In this document: positions 9,544-13,252 of the stretch, in pieces
Position numbering within the stretch: the stretch's first letter is position 1
Layout: every line of letters begins with the position of its first letter
From: Dehalococcoidia bacterium
GTDB taxonomy: Bacteria > Chloroflexota > Dehalococcoidia > JACPQF01
Direction of reading: 5' to 3'
DNA length: 13,252 bases
NCBI GenBank assembly: GCA_030650265.1
Contig: JAUSEJ010000267.1
Coordinates: forward strand, 1 to 13,252
Program-made: the position numbers and the translations under genes
Notes under the pieces: generated by a model
What the model was told of the DNA's origin: nothing
Seen by the model: only the letters and a program-made list of their open reading frames with translations
The model's database searches: none

Positions 9544-9672
9544 TGGCCCTACCTCCCCTGTAATGCTAGATTCAGCTCTCGACCCGACGAACATCGTCCT
9601 GTAGGTTATCGAAAACGACATCAGAACCAGACCTCACACTCCCACCAGCTAAATTCTAACCTGCGTGCTTGG

Positions 9673-9700
9673 AACATACCAGTTGCGTTGGTCACAAGAA
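9673..9700 (-). promoter_or_regulatory. Candidate nar operon promoter (extended -10)
   Basis: On the minus strand TGGTATGTT (9681 to 9673) is an extended -10 with a TG one base upstream of TATGTT. Sixteen bases upstream is a poor -35 (TTCTTG, 9700 to 9695), which suggests activator dependence. An alternative -10, TAGAAT (9658 to 9653), matches five of six consensus bases. Which one is used cannot be decided from sequence. Confidence 0.45.
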
Positions 9701-9710
9701 GGGTTGTGAC
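9691..9710. promoter_or_regulatory. Perfect inverted repeat GTCACAA-N6-TTGTGAC
   Basis: Seven-base arms at 9691-9697 and 9704-9710 with a 6-nt spacer, centred at 9700.5. It overlaps the candidate -35 of the nar promoter and shares its right half (GTGAC) with the next palindrome, so binding at the two could be mutually exclusive or cooperative. Confidence 0.6.
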
Positions 9711-9718
9711 GAAAGTCA
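9707..9718. promoter_or_regulatory. Operator-like palindrome 1, TGAC-GAAA-GTCA
   Basis: A TGAC-N4-GTCA palindrome centred at 9712.5. Its reverse complement is repeated exactly at 9739-9750. The core read on the minus strand is GACTTTCGTC, close to the GACTWWAGTC heart of the mycobacterial DevR (DosR) box as I recall it; a purine-rich AGGAA flank on the plus strand adds to the resemblance. The neighbouring DevR-like regulator is the obvious candidate ligand. Confidence 0.6.
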
Positions 9719-9738
9719 GGAAATTTCCGCCCGTCGTG

Positions 9739-9750
9739 TGACTTTCGTCA
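9739..9750. promoter_or_regulatory. Operator-like palindrome 2, TGAC-TTTC-GTCA
   Basis: Exact reverse complement of palindrome 1, centred at 9744.5, 32 bp (about three helical turns) away. It directly abuts the candidate -35 of the kinase promoter, about 42 bp upstream of the predicted transcription start, which is the usual place for an activator touching RNA polymerase. Both palindromes are preceded by TGTGAC (9705 and 9737), so a CRP/FNR-family protein is an alternative ligand. Confidence 0.6.
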
Positions 9751-9780
9751 TTGTTGCGCCAGGGGAAACGCTGGTATATG
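9751..9780 (+). promoter_or_regulatory. Candidate promoter of the kinase/regulator operon (extended -10)
   Basis: TTGTTG (9751-9756) is a weak -35, followed after 18 bp by TATATG (9775-9780), with TG at 9772-9773 making an extended -10. Predicted transcription starts near 9786. CTGGTAT here (9771-9777) is the exact reverse complement of ATACCAG at 9676-9682 in the opposing promoter. Confidence 0.45.
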
Positions 9781-9816
9781 CTAGTAGGTAGGGTTTATTC
9801 TTAGCGGAGGTATGGA

Positions 9817-11250
9817 ATGGACTTGGCATTATCGGAAAAAGCGGCGCGGCAGTGGAATCTGACAAAGAGGTTTTCCCGAATCAGCCTCAAGACACTGCGC
9901 AGGCTGTCAATCATCATTCCGGTCGGATCTCTGGTTGTCGTCGATATATTGCGACACTTCGTTTTCCCGGACCTTGTCGACGACTGGGCGAGCTACCTCG
10001 TGCTCTGGAGCGGAGCGCTCTTGGGGGTATGGGCATTCTCGCATTTGGTATTTGGCGCTACTGAGAGGATGCACAAGCAGATCCTCGAGCGAAATCGGGA
10101 GATCTCCGAGTTGTACACTGCAGCCTCGAACCAAGCAGCACAGTTGACTGCTCTACGCGAGGCAGGTATGGCCCTAAATGCTGAACTCTCTTTTGAAGCC
10201 GTCCTCCAAAAGGTGGTTGATCTTAGCCGGGAGTTGGTGGGAGCGCGCTACGGCGTTCTCGCCGTCCTTGACAACGAGAAGAAGATCGAGCGACTCATTA
10301 CCTCTGGTCTCTCCCCGGAAGCCCGGGCGCGTATTACCGAGTCTCCCAAAGGGCTGGGGATCATGGCCGCTCTGCCCGATGGGACCAGGGCGATTCGGAT
10401 AGCGGATATCGGCAAACATCCCCTTTCCGTCGGCTTTCCTCCCGGCCACCCGCGCATGAAAACCCTTCTCGGGGTTCCCATTATCTCGAAGGGCAATCTT
10501 ATCGGCAACCTCAAACTGACCAACAAGCGCGATGGAGAGGAATTCACTCAGGAGGACGAAGACAAGGTCGTTTTGCTCGCCGGTCAGGCAGCCGTAGCCG
10601 TCGAGAATGCCAGGCTTCATAAACAGCAGCAGGTTCTCGCCATTCTCGAGGAGCGGGAACGCATCGCCCAGGACCTGCACGACGGCATAATTCAGGACAT
10701 TTACGCAATCGGGCTGAACCTCGAGCAATGCATCGAGCAGTCTTCCAACGCTGAAAAGCTGCCAGAGCGGCTGGGAAGGGCAGTAGAACAACTGAACGGC
10801 ATTATCAGGGATGTCCGAAACTACATTTTCGCCTTGCAGCCGACCGAGCCCGAAGATACAGGTCTCGTATCCGGCCTCGATCGATTGGTTCGAGAATTTC
10901 GGATAAATTCGCTAATCGAAGGCGAGCTGGCCATCCACGGTAGAGATGTCAGGTCGATGGCCGCAGATCAGGTGAGCCACTTGCTGCAGATAGCTCACGA
11001 AGCCCTCACCAACGTTATCAAGCATGCGCGAGCTACTTCCGTCACGGTGGAACTGAGCCAATTACCGGAAAGGCTTGAGCTAAGCATTGTTGACAACGGC
11101 ACCGGCTTCGACCCATCGACGCCGTCACGGTCCGGCCTTGGCCTGCGAAACATGGCAGAACGTACCAAGATTATGGGCGGATCCCTCGCTATCGATTGCG
11201 AGGCCGGTCGGGGGGCAAGGGTAACTGTAAGAATCCCTCAGGCGACGTAG
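9817..11250 (+). CDS. Membrane-bound GAF sensor histidine kinase, DevS/NarX class
   Basis: Senses a signal and phosphorylates the response regulator encoded next. Of 477 residues, two membrane helices (about 29-50 and 57-80) are joined by a very short loop, so there is no NarX-like periplasmic nitrate sensor. A short coiled linker (82-112) leads to a GAF domain (about 120-268) containing GARYGVLAVLD, HPLSVGFPPGHPRM and GVPI. The HisKA_3 box has phospho-acceptor H288 (RIAQDLHDGIIQ); the ATPase domain shows N399 (EALTNVIKHA), DNGTGF at 426-431 and GLGLRNMAERT at 440-450. The GAF sequence resembles the haem-binding GAF of mycobacterial DevS/DosT: H211 aligns with the haem-ligand H149 as I recall that protein, but the distal tyrosine position is K233. 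No NreB-like cysteine cluster is present. ATG at 9817 has GGAGG 6 nt upstream. Signal identity (O2, NO, redox) is inferred. Confidence 0.92.
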   Translation: MDLALSEKAARQWNLTKRFSRISLKTLRRLSIIIPVGSLVVVDILRHFVFPDLVDDWASYLVLWSGALLGVWAFSHLVFGATERMHKQILERNREISELYTAASNQAAQLTALREAGMALNAELSFEAVLQKVVDLSRELVGARYGVLAVLDNEKKIERLITSGLSPEARARITESPKGLGIMAALPDGTRAIRIADIGKHPLSVGFPPGHPRMKTLLGVPIISKGNLIGNLKLTNKRDGEEFTQEDEDKVVLLAGQAAVAVENARLHKQQQVLAILEERERIAQDLHDGIIQDIYAIGLNLEQCIEQSSNAEKLPERLGRAVEQLNGIIRDVRNYIFALQPTEPEDTGLVSGLDRLVREFRINSLIEGELAIHGRDVRSMAADQVSHLLQIAHEALTNVIKHARATSVTVELSQLPERLELSIVDNGTGFDPSTPSRSGLGLRNMAERTKIMGGSLAIDCEAGRGARVTVRIPQAT

Positions 11251-11261
11251 GATAAAACCTT

Positions 11262-11294
11262 AGACCGACTCGGTTTCCTAGACCGGGTCGGTCT
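11262..11294 (+). other. Stem-loop between kinase and response regulator genes
   Basis: Arms AGACCGACTCGG (11262-11273) and CCGGGTCGGTCT (11283-11294) pair over 12 bp with one G-U wobble around a 9-nt loop. No T-run follows, so it is not a standard terminator. The same bases also form an 18-bp-period direct repeat (TAGACCG at 11261 and 11279). It ends about 7 nt before the probable AAGG Shine-Dalgarno of the regulator gene and may tune mRNA stability, attenuation or relative expression of the two proteins. Confidence 0.6.
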
Positions 11295-11313
11295 GAATGG
11301 AAAGGCAACCGCT

Positions 11314-11985
11314 ATGTGCGACAAGTCGCAAGAAGTTAGAATACTTATCGTCGACGACCACGACGTGGTGCGCGTCGGCCTCAGATCCCTTTTGGACGGG
11401 CGCGGATCATTCCGTGTGGTTGGTGAGGCCGCCTCCGCCAGCGAGTCCATCGAAAAGGCCGCCGAGTGTCACCCGGACGTGGTCGTTATGGATATTAGAC
11501 TGCCGGATGGCAGCGGCATCGAAGCCTGCCGGGAAATCCGGTCCCGGATGCCTGCGACCAAAGTTCTCATGCTCACTTCTTACGCCGACGACGAGGCAAT
11601 TTTTGCCTCCATCCTCGCCGGCGCGGCAGGCTACGTTCTGAAGCAGATCAGAAGCCAATCGCTGATAGAAGCCATTGAAAGCATTGCTCGGGGCGAATCG
11701 CTTCTTGACCCGGCGGTAACCCAACGAGTACTCGATCGATTGCGGAAGGGATTAGCTCTTTCACAGACCGGCAAAGGCGTTCTCACCGAACAGGAGGAAA
11801 GAATCCTATCTCTCGTCGCCGATGGCGAAACCAACCGGGAGATCGCACAGGCTCTTTTCCTAAGTGAGGGCACAATAAAGAACTACGTCAGCAACATTCT
11901 GTCGAAGCTGAATCTCAGCCGCCGCGCCCAGCTAGCCGCCTACGTGGTCCGGGAAAGAAACAAACCGGACAACTATACAACATAG
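11314..11985 (+). CDS. LuxR/NarL-class response regulator, DevR (DosR)-like
   Basis: A 223-residue cytoplasmic DNA-binding regulator, the evident partner of the upstream kinase (63-bp gap). The receiver domain (about 7-125) has acidic pocket D14-D15, phospho-acceptor D60 (VVVMDIRLPDG), T88 and K110. The C-terminal LuxR-type helix-turn-helix spans about 156-215 (LTEQEERILSLVADGETNREIA; FLSEGTIKNYVSNILSKL). LTSYADDEA, ILAGAAGYV, GESLLD and TIKNYVS closely follow mycobacterial DevR, and the recognition helix keeps the lysine and asparagine (K189, N190) matching DevR K182/N183, while the site of K179 is G186. Likely targets are the GAC-N4-GTC palindromes upstream of the kinase and nar operons, giving autoregulation and nitrate respiration control. 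ATG at 11314 has a modest AAGG upstream. The stop lies 26 bp from the convergent lysC end, with no obvious terminator between. Confidence 0.93.
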   Translation: MCDKSQEVRILIVDDHDVVRVGLRSLLDGRGSFRVVGEAASASESIEKAAECHPDVVVMDIRLPDGSGIEACREIRSRMPATKVLMLTSYADDEAIFASILAGAAGYVLKQIRSQSLIEAIESIARGESLLDPAVTQRVLDRLRKGLALSQTGKGVLTEQEERILSLVADGETNREIAQALFLSEGTIKNYVSNILSKLNLSRRAQLAAYVVRERNKPDNYTT

Positions 11986-12011
11986 CGCCCGCTAGCTCGA
12001 CAGGACTGTAC

Positions 12012-12497
12012 CTATTGCCCGGTTTCCAGTTTGAAAGCTTTGTGCAGGGCCCGCACCGCGTCTTTGACCTTGTCTTCGGCGATGATGCAGGTAATGCGGA
12101 TCTCTGAGGTAGTTATCATCTCGATATTGATGCCGACCTCGTGAAGCGTCCTGAACATACGCGCCGCATAGCCAGGTGCAGATTGCATCCCCGATCCTAC
12201 GATGCTTACCTTGCCAAACTGGGTCGAACTGTGGAACCCACCGGCGCCGATACTCTCTAACACGGGTCCCACGACGCGCTTGGCTTTCTCGAGCTCGTTC
12301 TTCGACACCGTGAACGAAAGGTCGGTAATCCCATTCAGACCGGCGTTTTGCACGATTGTGTCGATGCTTACCCCTGCCTCAGCCAGCGGCTCGAACAACA
12401 TAGCGGCGATTCCCGGACGGTCAGGTATTCCTACCAACGTGATTTTGGATACGTCTACATCATGAGCGATGCCGCGTACCTTATTCGGATTCTCCAT
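12012..12497 (-). CDS. Probable aspartate kinase beta subunit from an internal in-frame start
   Basis: Within lysC an ATG at 12495-12497 (MENPNKVRGIAHD) is preceded by GGAGGAG (12503-12509) 5-7 nt upstream, an excellent Shine-Dalgarno inside a coding gene. Translation from here gives 161 residues comprising just the two ACT domains. Corynebacterium and Bacillus lysC make alpha and beta subunits in this way, with the beta start at the equivalent position just before the first ACT domain. The site is seen in the sequence; expression is inferred. Confidence 0.6.
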   Translation of the reverse strand: MENPNKVRGIAHDVDVSKITLVGIPDRPGIAAMLFEPLAEAGVSIDTIVQNAGLNGITDLSFTVSKNELEKAKRVVGPVLESIGAGGFHSSTQFGKVSIVGSGMQSAPGYAARMFRTLHEVGINIEMITTSEIRITCIIAEDKVKDAVRALHKAFKLETGQ

Positions 12498-13235
12498 TTC
12501 GACTCCTCCATGAATGAGGGTGCCCGGATTGTGATTGAAGCTGGAAGCAACCAGAATAGGGATCTGGTATAGTTCACCGAGTTCGACCGAGCGCGAATGC
12601 ATCACTCGCGCGCCGTGCACCGCTAGCTCCAGCATCTCCTCGTAGGAAATATCGCTCAGCTTTCTTGCTTCCGGAACAACTCTGGGGTCAGCCGAGTAGA
12701 TGCCGTCGACATCGGTATAGATCTCACATGAATTGGCTTTCAGGCTTGCCGCGAGGGCAACCGCCGTGGTATCCGAACCACCTCTGCCCAGGGTAGTAAT
12801 GTCCATCTCATTGGTCATGCCCTGAAATCCGGCAACGATGACAATCTTCCCGTTGCTTAACTCTCGTTCGATCCGCTGCGGATCTACACCTGTGATCCTG
12901 GCCCGACTGTACCGGCTGTCAGTCTTTATCCCGGCCTGGTGCCCGGAAAGGCTGATAGCCTCGTAGCCCATGGACCCCAAAGCCATCGCCAGAAGTGTAC
13001 TCGAAACAACTTCACCCGTGGAGAGCAGCACGTCCATCTCTCTGTCGTCTGGATGATCGGTGACCTGGTGAGCCAAGAGAATCAGGTCATCTGTGGTGTC
13101 TCCCATAGCTGAGACCACGACGACGACGCTATTGCCGCCATCGTGCGCCTCGGCAATCCGCCTTGCAACATTCTTTATTCGAACGGCATTTGCAACCGAG
13201 CTACCACCGTATTTCTGAACTATGAGTCGTCCCAA
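12012..13235 (-). CDS. lysC: Aspartate kinase with C-terminal ACT domains
   Basis: Phosphorylates aspartate, the first committed step to lysine, threonine, methionine and diaminopimelate. The kinase domain begins with IVQKYGGSSVAN, contains VVVVSAMGDTTD, the substrate-side STGEVVSSTLLA, and GRGGSDTTAVALAA with TDVDGIYSADPR. Two ACT regulatory domains follow from about residue 260 (KITLVGIPDRPGIAAMLFEPL and VSIVGSGMQSAPGYAARMF), typical of lysine/threonine feedback-inhibited enzymes. I favour TTG at 13233-13235 as start, giving 407 residues: AGGTGA (13241-13246) lies 5 nt upstream. A GTG at 13242-13244 would add three residues but falls inside that Shine-Dalgarno. It converges on the response regulator gene and has no functional link to nitrate respiration. 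An internal start for a beta subunit is described separately. Confidence 0.96.
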   Translation of the reverse strand: MGRLIVQKYGGSSVANAVRIKNVARRIAEAHDGGNSVVVVVSAMGDTTDDLILLAHQVTDHPDDREMDVLLSTGEVVSSTLLAMALGSMGYEAISLSGHQAGIKTDSRYSRARITGVDPQRIERELSNGKIVIVAGFQGMTNEMDITTLGRGGSDTTAVALAASLKANSCEIYTDVDGIYSADPRVVPEARKLSDISYEEMLELAVHGARVMHSRSVELGELYQIPILVASSFNHNPGTLIHGGVEMENPNKVRGIAHDVDVSKITLVGIPDRPGIAAMLFEPLAEAGVSIDTIVQNAGLNGITDLSFTVSKNELEKAKRVVGPVLESIGAGGFHSSTQFGKVSIVGSGMQSAPGYAARMFRTLHEVGINIEMITTSEIRITCIIAEDKVKDAVRALHKAFKLETGQ

Positions 13236-13252
13236 GGAAATCACCTAGAACA

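Larger units (their letters stand above)
9544..9816. promoter_or_regulatory. Divergent regulatory region between the nar operon and the sensor kinase operon
   Basis: The only intergenic stretch above 100 bp in the window. It has to hold the promoters of both the minus-strand nar operon and the plus-strand kinase/regulator operon. It contains three inverted repeats (9691-9710, 9707-9718, 9739-9750), two mirror-image extended -10 elements (9673-9681 and 9772-9780), a small hairpin in the narC leader (GACGA/TCGTC at 9586-9598), and the Shine-Dalgarno sites for narC (9552-9559, minus) and the kinase (GGAGG at 9806-9810, plus, 6 nt from its ATG). No convincing gene is visible within it. Confidence 0.85.

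Noticed and set aside
9705..9750. CRP/FNR-type operators (TGTGA-N6-TCA at two places)
   Set aside because: The left halves fit but the right halves lack the final CA, and no CRP/FNR gene is in the window; kept only as an alternative to the DevR-like reading.
9812..9862. Short frame from the ATG at 9812, ahead of the kinase start
   Set aside because: It ends after about 16 codons and its ATG is only 1 nt from the GGAGG; the ATG at 9817 has correct spacing and opens the long frame.
10174..10791. 205-codon open frame antisense to the sensor kinase gene
   Set aside because: It lies opposite the GAF and HisKA coding region, has no recognisable domain, and the plus-strand frame has clear motifs throughout.
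11262..11294. Intrinsic terminator after the kinase gene
   Set aside because: The stem is strong but is followed by GAATGG rather than a T-tract, and the regulator gene starts just downstream.
11986..12011. Bidirectional terminator between the convergent regulator and lysC genes
   Set aside because: Only 4-5 bp hairpins (for example TAGCG/CGCTA) and no T-runs; too weak to call.

Overview
The window (13,252 bp, moderately GC-rich by eye, densely packed) is a bacterial respiratory nitrate reductase locus with its own dedicated-looking regulators. A multi-gene operon runs on the minus strand from about 9543 down to the left edge: a membrane-anchored diheme cytochrome c (NarC type), NarG, NarH, NarJ, NarI, and two different nitrate/nitrite transporters of the major facilitator family (a NarK1-type and an E. 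coli NarK-type, the second cut by the window edge). Gene order cytochrome c-narGHJI-narK-narK is the arrangement known from Thermus (narCGHJIK). The genes overlap by 1-4 bp or lie 1-23 bp apart, so they are probably co-transcribed and translationally coupled.

On the plus strand, divergent from the operon across a 273-bp intergenic region (9544-9816), lies a two-component system: a membrane-bound GAF-domain histidine kinase (9817-11250) and a NarL/FixJ-class response regulator (11314-11985). Both resemble the DevS/DosT-DevR (DosR) hypoxia/NO system of mycobacteria more than NarX-NarL. The intergenic region holds two palindromes with the core GAC-N4-GTC, 32 bp apart centre to centre, plus a third overlapping inverted repeat and a pair of mirror-image extended -10 elements. 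The simplest reading is that the DevR-like protein binds here and controls both its own operon and nitrate respiration in response to oxygen, NO or redox state. That is an inference; no binding can be shown from sequence.

Convergent with the regulators, separated by only 26 bp, is a housekeeping aspartate kinase gene (lysC, minus strand). It carries a strong internal ribosome binding site at the position where other bacteria start the separate beta subunit.

How it works together: NarK proteins import nitrate and export nitrite; NarGHI reduces nitrate on the cytoplasmic side with quinol oxidised by the haem b subunit NarI; NarJ inserts the molybdenum cofactor into NarG; the diheme cytochrome c sits outside the membrane and may assist assembly or deliver or accept electrons. 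The organism cannot be named with certainty. The Thermus-like operon with a DevS/DevR-like pair and frequent GTG/TTG starts fits Chloroflexota, Deinococcota or related deep-branching, Gram-positive-like lineages; Chloroflexota is my best guess. There are no RNA genes, insertion sequences, CRISPR arrays or phage genes visible.
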